Assembly (NCBI RefSeq): GCF_004363295.1
Contig: NZ_SNYQ01000004.1
Coordinates: 97,327 to 161,326 of the forward strand
Direction of reading: 5' to 3'
DNA: 64,000 bases
Source of the DNA: Mesocricetibacter intestinalis
Lineage (GTDB): Bacteria > Pseudomonadota > Gammaproteobacteria > Enterobacterales > Pasteurellaceae
Shown: positions 1 through 8,823 of the stretch, in pieces
How the letters are laid out: each line of letters begins with the position of its first letter
How positions within the stretch are numbered: position 1 is the stretch's first letter
Made by a program: the position numbers and the translations under genes
The notes under the pieces: generated by a model
Database searches by the model: none
Told to the model about the DNA's origin: nothing
Seen by the model: only the letters and a program-made list of their open reading frames with translations

Positions 1-387
1 CTCGCGCAAACCCACTCGATCCAGAGAAGCCAAAGCGTACTTATGCGCATCTTTGGGGTGAAAACCGGCGATAATTAAAGGCAGCGCCACATTATCCACC
101 ACGCTGCGATCGGATAGCAGGCGGTAATCCTGATGCACCATGCCGATCTGACGACGTAAAAAAGGCAGTTCGTAGCGGGATAAACGGGTAATTTCATGAC
201 CGTTAAACCAAATCTGTCCCCCGTTAGCGCGTTCCATGCCCATAATCAGTTTCAGCAGGGTGCTTTTCCCTGCGCCGGAATGGCCGGTTAAATAAGTCAT
301 GCCGCCTGCCGGCAAGTGAAAGCTTAGCCCCTGTAGGGCAGGCTTTCCGCCGAGATAGGCTTTACTCACATTTGCAAAACGTATCAT
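1..387 (-). CDS. ftsE: FtsE, cell-division ABC transporter ATPase (3' end outside window)
   Basis: Reading down from an ATG at 387, the 129 visible codons encode an ABC ATPase. The Walker A motif GHSGAGKST lies near residue 36, and the Q-loop region IGMVHQDYRLL near residue 84. FtsE pairs with the membrane protein FtsX at the septum to control peptidoglycan hydrolases. FtsE identity rests on the sequence style (MIRFANVSKAY start, HQDYRLL) and on ftsY being the next core gene upstream. In other gammaproteobacteria ftsY-ftsE-ftsX is one operon; here about 15 kb of aryl polyene genes separate ftsY from ftsE. The C-terminal part (signature, Walker B) lies beyond the window edge. Confidence 0.93.
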   Translation of the reverse strand, partial: MIRFANVSKAYLGGKPALQGLSFHLPAGGMTYLTGHSGAGKSTLLKLIMGMERANGGQIWFNGHEITRLSRYELPFLRRQIGMVHQDYRLLSDRSVVDNVALPLIIAGFHPKDAHKYALASLDRVGLRE

Positions 388-557
388 TTATTTCTCTCTT
401 TAATCTGCTGTCTTTGCCGTCCGCAAAATTCCCGAACGCATATTATGCCCGTTTTAAACATCGGATAAAACTGTTTACGCCATAGCGTAGCGGATAAAAA
501 ATCAGAATTTTTAACCGCACTTTTTCCTTATCCTCGGCAATAAGCTCGGCGCCAAAA

Positions 558-1799
558 TCAATCGCGCCAGCGTTTAAAAATCAGGGAGGTATTCACGCCG
601 CCGAAGGCAAAATTATTATTCATTACATAATCGGTGTAAATTTCCCGCCCCTCACCGCGAATATAATCCAGTTTGCCGCAGCGCTCGTCAACATTTTCCA
701 GATTCAAGGTGGGGGCAAACCAACCGTCCCTCATCATCTCAATAGAAAACCAGGACTCCAACGCACCACAGGCTCCTAAGGTATGCCCCAGATAACTTTT
801 TTGCGAACTGATGGGCATATTGCTGCCGAAAACCGCTTGCGTCGCCTGGGTTTCGGCGATATCTCCCTGTTCCGTAGCGGTACCATGTCCGTTAACATAG
901 CCGATTTTTTCGGGCCCGATACCCGCATCTTTTAAAGCCAGTTCCATACAGCGTTGCATAGTGGCGCGCTGCGGGCGAGTTACATGACTGCCGTCGCTAT
1001 TGGCGCCGTAGCCCACAATTTCCGCAATAATATTTGCACCGCGCGCTAGGGCATGCTCCAGTTCTTCCAGAACGAAAATACCCGCCCCTTCGCCGATAAC
1101 CAGTCCGTCGCGCTCGCGATCATAGGGACGCGGCGTTTGATCGGGGTGATCATTATTACGGCTGGCGGCATATAGGGCATCGAAAACATAAACTTCCGAC
1201 GGGCAGAATTCTTCGCCGCCCCCCGCCAGCATCATCGGAATCATTCCGTATTTTATCGCCTCATAGGCGTAGCCGATGCCCTGACTGCCCGACGAACAGG
1301 CGCTGGACGTGGGAATAATCCGCCCGGTCAGACCGAAAAAAATGCCGATATTGGCCGCAGTGGTATGGGGCATCATACGCACATAGGTATTGGCGCTAAA
1401 ATTCGATGACTGCCCGCTCAACATCAATTCGCTCAGAGCGCAAACGTCTTTAGTGCTGCCGGTGGAAGAGCCGCTCGCCACGCCAAGGCGGCCGTCTTTC
1501 AAATAAGCGGCGATTTCGCCGTCGACAAACAGCCCCGCCTCGGTTAACGCCTGTTGCGCCGCATCCACGCACAACATGGAAACCCGTCCCATACTGCGCA
1601 TCTGTTTACGCGTCCATTGCGCCGGCGGCTGATAATCGGGAATAGGCGCACCTAAGCAGGCTTCCAAATCCTTGTACAACGCCCCAAAATCCATACTGCG
1701 TACGGCGCTTTTCTTATGCTGAAAACATTGCCTGATCGGCGCCCAATGGCGACCGAATGCAGTAACCGCACCGATACCGGTAATAACCACTCTTTTCAA
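558..1799 (-). CDS. apeR: Beta-ketoacyl-ACP synthase of aryl polyene cluster (ApeR-like)
   Basis: FabF-like ketosynthase of 413 residues with a complete Cys-His-His triad: Cys168 in SSACSSG, His305 in NGHGTAT and His339 in YLGHTLGA. It catalyses decarboxylative Claisen condensation on ACP-bound chains. It is the last gene of the aryl polyene operon, after the ketoreductase, the position of ApeR in described clusters. The start is a TTG: no in-frame ATG exists between it and a stop at 1821-1823, and the next Met is deep in the fold. A 144-bp gap separates it from the upstream reductase, the largest gap in the operon, so it may have its own translation control. Its specific step, as opposed to that of ApeO, is inferred from gene order only. 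Confidence 0.88.
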   Translation of the reverse strand: MKRVVITGIGAVTAFGRHWAPIRQCFQHKKSAVRSMDFGALYKDLEACLGAPIPDYQPPAQWTRKQMRSMGRVSMLCVDAAQQALTEAGLFVDGEIAAYLKDGRLGVASGSSTGSTKDVCALSELMLSGQSSNFSANTYVRMMPHTTAANIGIFFGLTGRIIPTSSACSSGSQGIGYAYEAIKYGMIPMMLAGGGEEFCPSEVYVFDALYAASRNNDHPDQTPRPYDRERDGLVIGEGAGIFVLEELEHALARGANIIAEIVGYGANSDGSHVTRPQRATMQRCMELALKDAGIGPEKIGYVNGHGTATEQGDIAETQATQAVFGSNMPISSQKSYLGHTLGACGALESWFSIEMMRDGWFAPTLNLENVDERCGKLDYIRGEGREIYTDYVMNNNFAFGGVNTSLIFKRWRD

Positions 1800-1943
1800 T
1801 CTATTGTTCTCTTTGTTAAATTAGAATCCTTAATCATCCGCACCCGCCACAGGCACAAATCCCCCGATACGGCACTTTGCCTCTTACCTATCCGTATAAA
1901 AAATCCGTGTAAAAAACTTTGCTCTAAATCCACCGCTCTTTTC

Positions 1944-2672
1944 TTAGCACAAGCCGCCGTTTACGCCGATAACCTGACGGGTAATATAAGCCGCCTTTTC
2001 ATCCATCAAAAAATCTACGGCATGTGCCACTTCCTGTGCGCTTCCCATACGTCCGGCGGGAATAAGTTTCAGTATTTCGGCAACGGGAACATTTTCATCT
2101 ACAATTTCGGTATCAATCAGCCCCGGCGCTACGCAATTCACCGTAATTTTACGTTTAGCCAGTTCAACCGCCAGGGCTTTAGCCGCCCCTATCAATCCGG
2201 CTTTGGAAGCACTGTAGTTAACCTGGCCGCGATTGCCGATTAATCCGGAAACCGAGCTGATGCAAACAATACGGCCGGCTTTACGGCGCCGAATCATCGG
2301 CATCATAATCGGATGAAGCACATTGTAAAAACCGTCCAGATTAGTGCGTAAAACCTTATCCCAATCCTCTTCGCTTAGGGCCGGAAAAGCATTATCCCGG
2401 GTTAATCCGGCATTTAGAACAACGCCGTAATAGGCGCCTCGAGCCTCAATATCCTGTGTCAGCACTAGGGCGCTTTGCGCTCGATCCGATACATCGAACT
2501 GCAAGACTCTGGCTCGTCCGCCGTTCCGTTCAATCTGGCTTACCACTTCCTGCGCCTGTTCAATCCGGCTGCGGCAATGCACCACTATTTCAAAACCCGA
2601 CTGCGCCAATTTAAGGGCGATGGCTTTACCTATTCCTCGGCTGGAGCCGGTAATTAATACGCTCTCACTCAT
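1944..2672 (-). CDS. apeQ: 3-ketoacyl-ACP reductase of aryl polyene cluster (ApeQ)
   Basis: Short-chain dehydrogenase/reductase of 242 residues, a FabG paralogue. The NADPH-binding TGSSRGIG motif is at residues 8-15, the NAG motif near 87-89, and the catalytic Asn111-Ser140-Tyr153-Lys157 tetrad is complete (Tyr and Lys in YSASK). It reduces the 3-keto group after each condensation, giving the 3-hydroxyacyl-ACP that the dehydratases turn into a conjugated double bond. It lies 16 bp downstream of the ApeP-like dehydratase gene on the same strand. The chromosomal FabG would normally sit in a fab cluster, so its place here argues for a dedicated polyketide enzyme. Confidence 0.9.
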   Translation of the reverse strand: MSESVLITGSSRGIGKAIALKLAQSGFEIVVHCRSRIEQAQEVVSQIERNGGRARVLQFDVSDRAQSALVLTQDIEARGAYYGVVLNAGLTRDNAFPALSEEDWDKVLRTNLDGFYNVLHPIMMPMIRRRKAGRIVCISSVSGLIGNRGQVNYSASKAGLIGAAKALAVELAKRKITVNCVAPGLIDTEIVDENVPVAEILKLIPAGRMGSAQEVAHAVDFLMDEKAAYITRQVIGVNGGLC

Positions 2673-2688
2673 ATAACTCCCTGATGGT

Positions 2689-3132
2689 TTATTTCGGGCT
2701 GAAAACGTTCAGCGCCCCTTCCAACAACAACTTAGCATTCTCTGCATCAATCAAACGACAATCAAACACGCCGAAACCGGAATTATTATCTTGAATGGAC
2801 AGATCCACCCGCACCTGCAAGCGAGTACCAAGTGCAATTTTGGCCTGATGAATATGCAGCCGACGGCATCCCAGTAGATAGCCCAGTCGTACTTCTTCGC
2901 CGGCCGTTAACGCCTGACAACCTGCCCAGGCGGCAACGCCCTGCGCCATAATTTCGATACCCGCATAGGTATCGAACTCTCCGTTTCTGAGCAAAATGTG
3001 ATCCGTCCCGATATGGGCTTCGGCCAGTAAAAAATCGGCGCCGAAATCACAAACGCGATCAATAAGTATCATCCGTCCCCTATGCGGCAACAGGGGGGCG
3101 ACAGATTCTATCGGGCAACGAAGTTCAGGCAT
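2689..3132 (-). CDS. apeP: Hotdog-fold 3-hydroxyacyl-ACP dehydratase (ApeP)
   Basis: A 147-residue single-hotdog protein related to FabA/FabZ. It has the LPHRGRM stretch at 15-21, typical of the family's N-terminal strand, and the central helix GIEIMAQ with Glu60 in the position of the FabZ catalytic Glu. The usual HFP(x)nPGV histidine motif of FabZ is not recognisable. The other dehydratase of the cluster (11751-12437) has that histidine motif, so the two may form a mixed active site, as described for ApeI:ApeP pairs; that assignment is inference. Its start overlaps the end of the upstream ketosynthase by 8 bp, which suggests translational coupling. Confidence 0.85.
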   Translation of the reverse strand: MPELRCPIESVAPLLPHRGRMILIDRVCDFGADFLLAEAHIGTDHILLRNGEFDTYAGIEIMAQGVAAWAGCQALTAGEEVRLGYLLGCRRLHIHQAKIALGTRLQVRVDLSIQDNNSGFGVFDCRLIDAENAKLLLEGALNVFSPK

Positions 3133-4366
3133 TTTTTTCTCCCAGAATCAAAACCGTATTATTACCGCCAAAGGCAAAGGAACTGCTGGCGGCAATACGT
3201 CTGCCCGCCGGCCAACGGCTATGCTTATCGGTAATGCGTAAGGGCGCCGATTGAGGATCCGCACATTTATCCCACAACTGCGGCGGCAGGCGGCCTTCCG
3301 GGTTGTACGTTCGGCTGATGGCCGCCCACAACATCGCCGCTTCCAAGGCGCCCGCCGCCCCCAGAGTATGTCCGTGATAAGCTTTGGTGGAAGTACAGTA
3401 AACATTGGGGCCGAATACTTTATGCACCGCAATACTCTCCATTCGATCATTATGCAGGGTGCCGGTACCGTGCAGATTAATCCAGCCGATATCCTCCCCC
3501 TCCAGTGCCGCCGAACCTAAAGCCCGTTCAAAAGCTTCAATCGCTCCCGCCCCCTCCGGATGGGGAGAAGACATATGATAGGCGTCGCTGCTTGAACCAT
3601 AACCCAAGAAAGCGACGCTATCCCGTTCGGGCATTTCTTTCGTCATGATAAAGACGGCCGCTCCTTCGCCGATATTAATCCCGGCTCGGTTCGCCGATAA
3701 GGGATTGGTACGCCGTGCGGAAAGCACCGATAAGGCGCCAAAGCCGCTGACGGTTAAAGGAGAAAGGCTATCCACGCCGCCGCAAATCACCGCATCGCAC
3801 AGCCCGGCACGCAATAACCTGGCCGCACTAATCAAAGCTCTGGCGCCGGAAGTGCAGGCCGTTGAAATACCGTAGCAAAGCCCATGCAATCCGTATCTGT
3901 GCGCAATGAAATCCGCCGGTGCGGAAAAAAGCTGTTGTTGCTGATTAAAAGCAACGGCAGACCAGTCGTTATGCTCGGCGGCATATTTAAACAAGGGAAT
4001 ATTTTCATCCGCCCCCGTAGTGGAAGAACCTATTACCGTCGCGATTCTGGCCGCTCCGTATTTCTCTATGACCCCGTATATTTGCCCTTCAATCTGTTGT
4101 AAGGCTTGCCAAAGCAGGTGATTATTACGGCTACGGTGGATTGCAGGAACATCGGTGGGAAAGGGACGTAATTCGGCGGTTATCCGCCCGAGTATCGCCG
4201 ATTTAGGCGAAATACCCCAACGTCGAAAGGGTTCATCGGTTTCGGCCAGGGGCGAATCGCCGCCGCCCAGTATTCCTTGCCAATGGGAGAGAATTCCTTC
4301 CCCCAGGCTGCTGAGCATAGCCGGCGCACTTAAAAATAATGGACTTATGCCTGTCATGGTTATCAT
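3125..4366 (-). CDS. apeO: Beta-ketoacyl synthase, elongating KS of aryl polyene PKS (ApeO)
   Basis: Ketosynthase of 413 residues with Cys171 in STACTSG, His299 in LHGTGT and His333 in YHGHTLGAAG, so it should be catalytically active. In characterised aryl polyene systems ApeO forms a heterodimer with the chain-length-factor-like ApeC and iteratively extends the aryl starter with malonyl units. The start ATG overlaps the stop of the upstream lipoprotein gene as ATGA. Assignment as ApeO and not ApeR follows from order: in known clusters ApeO precedes ApeP and ApeQ. Confidence 0.88.
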   Translation of the reverse strand: MITMTGISPLFLSAPAMLSSLGEGILSHWQGILGGGDSPLAETDEPFRRWGISPKSAILGRITAELRPFPTDVPAIHRSRNNHLLWQALQQIEGQIYGVIEKYGAARIATVIGSSTTGADENIPLFKYAAEHNDWSAVAFNQQQQLFSAPADFIAHRYGLHGLCYGISTACTSGARALISAARLLRAGLCDAVICGGVDSLSPLTVSGFGALSVLSARRTNPLSANRAGINIGEGAAVFIMTKEMPERDSVAFLGYGSSSDAYHMSSPHPEGAGAIEAFERALGSAALEGEDIGWINLHGTGTLHNDRMESIAVHKVFGPNVYCTSTKAYHGHTLGAAGALEAAMLWAAISRTYNPEGRLPPQLWDKCADPQSAPLRITDKHSRWPAGRRIAASSSFAFGGNNTVLILGEKNA

Positions 4367-4854
4367 TCTTCCTGATCGATTTCTGTTATTCGCCAGCGGC
4401 TGCCGTCCGCCAAATCAATATAAAAAATTCCCTGTTGATGCGAAACCCGCCATAGCTCCCGATTCTGCACCCTATAGATCCTTCCCTGTGCCGTTTCCTG
4501 CACGGAACTGAAAGCAAAAGGCGGGTGCTGCGGATTAAGCCCGCTGGCTAAAGCGGAAAAAAGCGCAATAGCCTGCTTATTCGGCATAATAAAACCGTCA
4601 TTCCGCCACCCCTGCGGCGATAAAATCGCTCTGGCTAAGGGCGCGCCGATAAGATTGCTTTGTACCCAGCGCCACTGAGCGGGCCGGTATTCAACCGCCA
4701 ATAAGCTGGTTTGCACCACAAGATTATGATGATAAGCTTCCACCTTAAACAAACGGCTTGCTCTATCCTGTAAGGGTAGCTCGACCACCTTCAGCCCCGA
4801 GGAACATGCACTCAGGGTTAATACCAACAGCAACAGACCAAACTTCTTTAACAT
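4363..4854 (-). CDS. DUF3261-type lipoprotein of aryl polyene cluster
   Basis: A 163-residue protein with a lipoprotein signal: MLKK, a hydrophobic run, then the lipobox LSAC with Cys17. The rest is soluble and resembles the DUF3261 lipoproteins found beside the MMPL exporter and LolA-like carrier in aryl polyene loci. A role in outer-membrane delivery or anchoring of the pigment lipid is inferred from this context only. It is 74 bp downstream of the exporter gene and overlaps the following ketosynthase start by 4 bp. Confidence 0.75.
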   Translation of the reverse strand: MLKKFGLLLLVLTLSACSSGLKVVELPLQDRASRLFKVEAYHHNLVVQTSLLAVEYRPAQWRWVQSNLIGAPLARAILSPQGWRNDGFIMPNKQAIALFSALASGLNPQHPPFAFSSVQETAQGRIYRVQNRELWRVSHQQGIFYIDLADGSRWRITEIDQEE

Positions 4855-4928
4855 TCCCTTAACCTTCTCTTTTTCCTTGTCCTTTTTCTTAGCGGCGGCT
4901 TTGCACCGCCCGGGGAAGCCTTGTTAGT

Positions 4929-7223
4929 TTAGCGTAAAAATTTTAAAGTTGCTAACAGGCTGATCCCGACCCCAATGCTCACACTCAGCCCGAATGCGGC
5001 TACCGCCGGCGTGCTGCTGAAACCCAATAAAACGAAAGATAGCATAGTAGTGAGGGAGGCCAGACTAACCGCTGTTCGTTTCGCCGCCAAAGGCGCCCTT
5101 ACGGTCTGCATATAGGCGGTATAATCAATACTAATGGCGGAAACCAACAACAAGCCGAACATAGCAAACAAACTGATAGGCAACCCCAACCAACCGAACA
5201 AGGCGATTGTCGCCACAATGGAAAACAGCGGAATCAGCAGCATTTGTAAGGTTTTCTCCCCACCGAATAGCTTCCACAATAATAATGCCGCCAGGGCAAA
5301 AGAAATCAATTTCAGCCAGGCCGCCTGATCCCGGGTCTGCTGAAAGGCTTGGTTCAGCTCGCTAGGTTTGTCCTGCCAGAAAATATCCTTCCGATTCGCC
5401 AGTTGCCGTACGGAAGTCATATCCTGAATGCCGCTGACTTTAATCACCGCTCCGATATAACCGGGCCTTAACTCTCCTAAATATAAATTTGCCCAGGCTT
5501 GTCCCAACCGGGTATCCAGCGCCTTAGACAGGGCTAACGGCGGCCGCTCAGCGAGTTCCGCTAATGCCCGGTCGATTTTTTCCGCCTCCAAGCCGATTTG
5601 CGCTAAGGCGGCATAATCGGCGGGAAGGATATGCTGTTTTAAGCGGACAGCTAGATCCCGTTGGGCGGATTCCGATAAAATCCACTGGCTCAGGGACTGA
5701 AACTCCTGCAATTTGCCCTGCTGTCTTAAGCTTTCCAACTGCCGGCTGATTTCTTCGCTTTTATTCAACAGGCTATCCTCGTCGCCGGCCACCAGCAATA
5801 AATATTGGCTGCTCAGGTCGGTACCTGTAAGTGCGGCAATTTGCTGCGCCTGTCGTAACAATTCCGGCGGCATCGCCACCCATTGGCGAATATCGTCCTG
5901 CCATTGACTTTTATATAAACCGCCGCCGATAAAAAAAATCAGCCCAAAAACCACCGCTCTTTTTACCCCTTTCGCCATATTTAAGGCGGGAATAGGGCGA
6001 AAAATACGATAGGAAAGGGGTTTTGTCCGATAATTTTTAAAACCCAGAGGAAGAAACAATAGGGTGGTCATAATTGCCGTCAGTAAGGCCGCCGCCGAAA
6101 ACAGCGCGGTTTGAGTCAGCACCGGCAAAGGCGTAAAACCGAGCAACAGGTAGCCGAGTAAGGTAATCATCAGGCTAAGCAAAAAGGTCAGGCGTAATTC
6201 CTCCATTGCCGCCGCAGGTCGCCAACGTCGCCGAAACAGCGAAGAGGCCAGCCAATGCAGGGGAAAATCAAGCAGCACCCCGATTAAACTGGTACCCACG
6301 ACCAGAGTTAGCAGGTGGATATGACCGAAAAACAATACCGTTGCCGCTATGCCGGCCAGCATTCCCGCCGCAATGGGCAAAAACAGCCAAAATACGCGCA
6401 GGGTTCTGAAAAGAGCAAACAACAATAAGAGAATAAGTCCCAGTCCGCATAGGCTCATAAACAGGCTTTCCCGTTCCGCCCGTTGCTTGGCAGAGGCGGC
6501 AAACAGCGCGGTTCCCGTTGCGGAAAACTCTCCGCCCTGCGCCCTTGCCTGGGAAGCGCTTTGTTCCATCAGATTTAACAGGGCGTCCTGTCCGCCAATT
6601 AACCGTTCTTGGTGCAGAACCCCATATATCAGCACCCAAGTCATTCCCTGTTGCTGCCGATATAACATACCGCTTCCGCCGTCCCATTGCATATTTCCCG
6701 AATGTTGCGAGCGAGCCGGGGTAAAACGGCCGAATCCCAGCCAATCCTGATCCGGCGTTAACAGGGCGTATGCGGCGAAAGGATTAACCAATTGCTGCGC
6801 ATATTGCTGAAAATAACTTTGCGCATTCTCCAACAGTTGGGTTCGAATATGTTGCGGTAAAACCGCAAAAGCCAACAGCCTGATTTCCTCCGCCAAGGCC
6901 TTAATATCCGGATTCATCTGCGCATTCACCTGCCGGAACAAACCACTCTGCCGCCATTGCTCGGCAATTTGACCCGCCAGCGAAAAGGCTCGCGCCCCTT
7001 CAGGCAGTGCGACCAATGCCACTAGCTGCCGATTCAGGCGCTGTTCCTGAATTCTATCCGCGGCTGCCTGTAGCGCCGTTTGCCGGTTTTGTTCCGGCAA
7101 TAGTGCGATAAGATCCGTTTGCAGCCAGCTACCGCGCTGCACGGAAAACATCAAAAAGGCCGCACACAGGCATAAAAAAAGACCAAGGGAAACACGCCCC
7201 AAGGAGATTTTTGTTATCTTCAT
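4929..7223 (-). CDS. MMPL/RND-family exporter of aryl polyene cluster
   Basis: A 764-residue polytopic membrane protein with the RND/MMPL layout: an N-terminal helix (about 10-28), a large periplasmic loop to about 250, a block of five or six helices (about 252-395), a second helix near 420, a second large periplasmic loop, and a last block of five helices (about 642-760). Such proteins in aryl polyene and flexirubin clusters are thought to move the lipid-linked polyene to the periplasmic face. The paired LolA-like gene is directly upstream (12 bp), the DUF3261 lipoprotein directly downstream. The exact cargo is not visible from sequence. Confidence 0.82.
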   Translation of the reverse strand: MKITKISLGRVSLGLFLCLCAAFLMFSVQRGSWLQTDLIALLPEQNRQTALQAAADRIQEQRLNRQLVALVALPEGARAFSLAGQIAEQWRQSGLFRQVNAQMNPDIKALAEEIRLLAFAVLPQHIRTQLLENAQSYFQQYAQQLVNPFAAYALLTPDQDWLGFGRFTPARSQHSGNMQWDGGSGMLYRQQQGMTWVLIYGVLHQERLIGGQDALLNLMEQSASQARAQGGEFSATGTALFAASAKQRAERESLFMSLCGLGLILLLLFALFRTLRVFWLFLPIAAGMLAGIAATVLFFGHIHLLTLVVGTSLIGVLLDFPLHWLASSLFRRRWRPAAAMEELRLTFLLSLMITLLGYLLLGFTPLPVLTQTALFSAAALLTAIMTTLLFLPLGFKNYRTKPLSYRIFRPIPALNMAKGVKRAVVFGLIFFIGGGLYKSQWQDDIRQWVAMPPELLRQAQQIAALTGTDLSSQYLLLVAGDEDSLLNKSEEISRQLESLRQQGKLQEFQSLSQWILSESAQRDLAVRLKQHILPADYAALAQIGLEAEKIDRALAELAERPPLALSKALDTRLGQAWANLYLGELRPGYIGAVIKVSGIQDMTSVRQLANRKDIFWQDKPSELNQAFQQTRDQAAWLKLISFALAALLLWKLFGGEKTLQMLLIPLFSIVATIALFGWLGLPISLFAMFGLLLVSAISIDYTAYMQTVRAPLAAKRTAVSLASLTTMLSFVLLGFSSTPAVAAFGLSVSIGVGISLLATLKFLR

Positions 7224-7235
7224 TTTGAAATTCGG

Positions 7236-7823
7236 TTATTCCAACGCCGCGCGGGCAAACTGATCCAAGGGCTGATCGGTTTTTATTTCGGAAAAACTAA
7301 TGAGGGTAACGTCCCCCTGTTTTTCGCGCAATTCAATCCGCTTAACCGAATCATCTCCTTGAATTTCAATCCGCTCGAAAATCTGTTGCATCAGTAAACC
7401 GCTCGGTTTTAACACTAATGTCCAATTTTGCGGCTCGCCCGATAAAAAGAGATCAAACTGATTTTCCAAGGCGGAAACATTGCCTTCCAACAAGCCCAAG
7501 AACAAAGCTATTTGGCGATTCTGGCTCGATTGACCCGCGTTTATCCATTCCGTCCCGTTCCATTGGCTGATACCGTCCGCACGAATCCGTTGGTCGGCGT
7601 TAAAAGGTTTTTCCATTCGCCATAACAACCCTTTGTTTTTTACCAAAACAAAACGCCCCGTTACACTAATGGGCTTGGAAAGAGAGGCTAAAAAGCGTTG
7701 CTGCATAAAAATGCCTTGGGTATTCTGCGGCCGTTGCAGAGTTTTAATCAGCTCTGCCTGAGAAAAGGCCCAAAGTCCGGGTGAAAACAGCAAAAACGCC
7801 GCAAGTAAAAAAATCTTTTTCAT
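7236..7823 (-). CDS. LolA-like periplasmic outer-membrane lipid carrier
   Basis: A 195-residue protein with a cleavable signal peptide (MKKIF, hydrophobic core, cleavage near WAFS). The mature part resembles the LolA/DUF4292-type carrier fold, including QGIFMQQRFLASL and the GRFVLVKNKGLLWRMEKPF strand region near residues 56-74. It is probably the chaperone that takes the product from the MMPL exporter across the periplasm. General LolA for lipoproteins lies elsewhere in such genomes, so this is likely a dedicated paralogue. It is 14 bp downstream of the thioesterase gene. Confidence 0.78.
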   Translation of the reverse strand: MKKIFLLAAFLLFSPGLWAFSQAELIKTLQRPQNTQGIFMQQRFLASLSKPISVTGRFVLVKNKGLLWRMEKPFNADQRIRADGISQWNGTEWINAGQSSQNRQIALFLGLLEGNVSALENQFDLFLSGEPQNWTLVLKPSGLLMQQIFERIEIQGDDSVKRIELREKQGDVTLISFSEIKTDQPLDQFARAALE

Positions 7824-7837
7824 GTAACTTTTATCTA

Positions 7838-8290
7838 TTAAGGCAAATCCGAGGGGGTAAAACCGGCGTAGGCTTCAACCGCCTTACACCATGAGCGAGG
7901 TGTCTGCAGCTGCATTTCTCCGCTATCGAGCGCTACCGCCACCTGGGTGGTCGCACCTTTAGTCAATCTGCTACCGCTGGCAATATCGATAATATCGTAT
8001 TCAATGCGCAAACAGCTTTGGTATTCAACCACAGCAAGATTAACCCGGATTTTCTGCCGAAAACGGGCGGGTTTTACATATTTCAGATTAAGCTGCACAA
8101 TGGGCCAGGCATAACCCTGCTCCCGCATCAGGTCATAGGTATAATTTATATCGGTTAAAAATGCACAACGCGCCATTTCCAGGTATTTAACATAATGGCC
8201 ATGCCACATAATATCCATGGAATCCACATCGAAAAACTGCACTTCGTAATCGGAACAATGGCGACAGTAAATATGCTTTTTAATTTTCAT
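7838..8290 (-). CDS. Acyl-CoA/ACP thioesterase, 4HBT hotdog family (ApeK-like)
   Basis: A 150-residue hotdog protein of the 4-hydroxybenzoyl-CoA thioesterase type. The motif VDSMDIMWHGHYVKYLEMAR near residues 21-41 carries the Asp of this family. It would release or edit acyl-thioesters in the aryl polyene pathway, like ApeK. It is followed closely by the LolA-like gene on the same strand and preceded by the 141-residue lipoprotein gene (56 bp). Confidence 0.82.
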   Translation of the reverse strand: MKIKKHIYCRHCSDYEVQFFDVDSMDIMWHGHYVKYLEMARCAFLTDINYTYDLMREQGYAWPIVQLNLKYVKPARFRQKIRVNLAVVEYQSCLRIEYDIIDIASGSRLTKGATTQVAVALDSGEMQLQTPRSWCKAVEAYAGFTPSDLP

Positions 8291-8346
8291 CGCTTAAGTA
8301 TAAGGGCCCTTGCCTCGGACAACGGCCCTTATTTCAACCAACAGGA

Positions 8347-8772
8347 TTATTTAACAATATCGCCTTTCAAGGCGACGCCCCCTATCATACGCCCGGCATG
8401 GCATTCATACTGGGATTCGCTGCGGTAAGGGTTTTTCTTATAGAAGCTGACAATATTGCTCACCTTTGTCGCCCCCATAGAAGCCGCCCGTTCTTGGAAC
8501 TGTTTCAGCGCAGATAAAAACGCCCAACGGCAGGCCGCCTCATCGCTTTTTAGCGTCGCATTGGTTTTTTTATTACTCACCAACCCCTGTGCCAGTACTT
8601 TGCCCGGCGCATTCTGGGCAAAATACAGTTTAATATTCGGATTCAATACTTTTTTTCCGTCCGCCGAATTTAAGGCGTCGTTAATCGACAAATAATGGGT
8701 CGTATCCCGCGGCGCACAGGCTGCCACGGCAAGACCGGCTAAAGTAATCAGAATAAGTTTGGCGGGTTTCAT
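8347..8772 (-). CDS. Small lipoprotein of unknown function inside the aryl polyene operon
   Basis: A 141-residue protein with a lipobox (LAVAAC, Cys19) after a standard signal segment; the start has a good AGGAG site. The mature part contains two further cysteines (in DEAACRW and QYECHAG). It is reminiscent of small secreted proteins sometimes mislabelled as excinuclease ATPase subunit; no ATPase motif is present. I do not recognise it as one of the usual aryl polyene genes. It has the same strand and spacing as its neighbours, so it is co-transcribed. Function unknown. Confidence 0.65.
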   Translation of the reverse strand: MKPAKLILITLAGLAVAACAPRDTTHYLSINDALNSADGKKVLNPNIKLYFAQNAPGKVLAQGLVSNKKTNATLKSDEAACRWAFLSALKQFQERAASMGATKVSNIVSFYKKNPYRSESQYECHAGRMIGGVALKGDIVK

Positions 8773-8823
8773 AATATTCTCCTTTTCCGTGAAGAGCTTA
8801 AAATAAGGAAAAATGGGATAAAA

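Noticed and set aside
8347..8772. Excinuclease ATPase subunit label for the small lipoprotein
   Set aside because: No Walker motif and a clear lipobox; such labels are carried-over misannotation.
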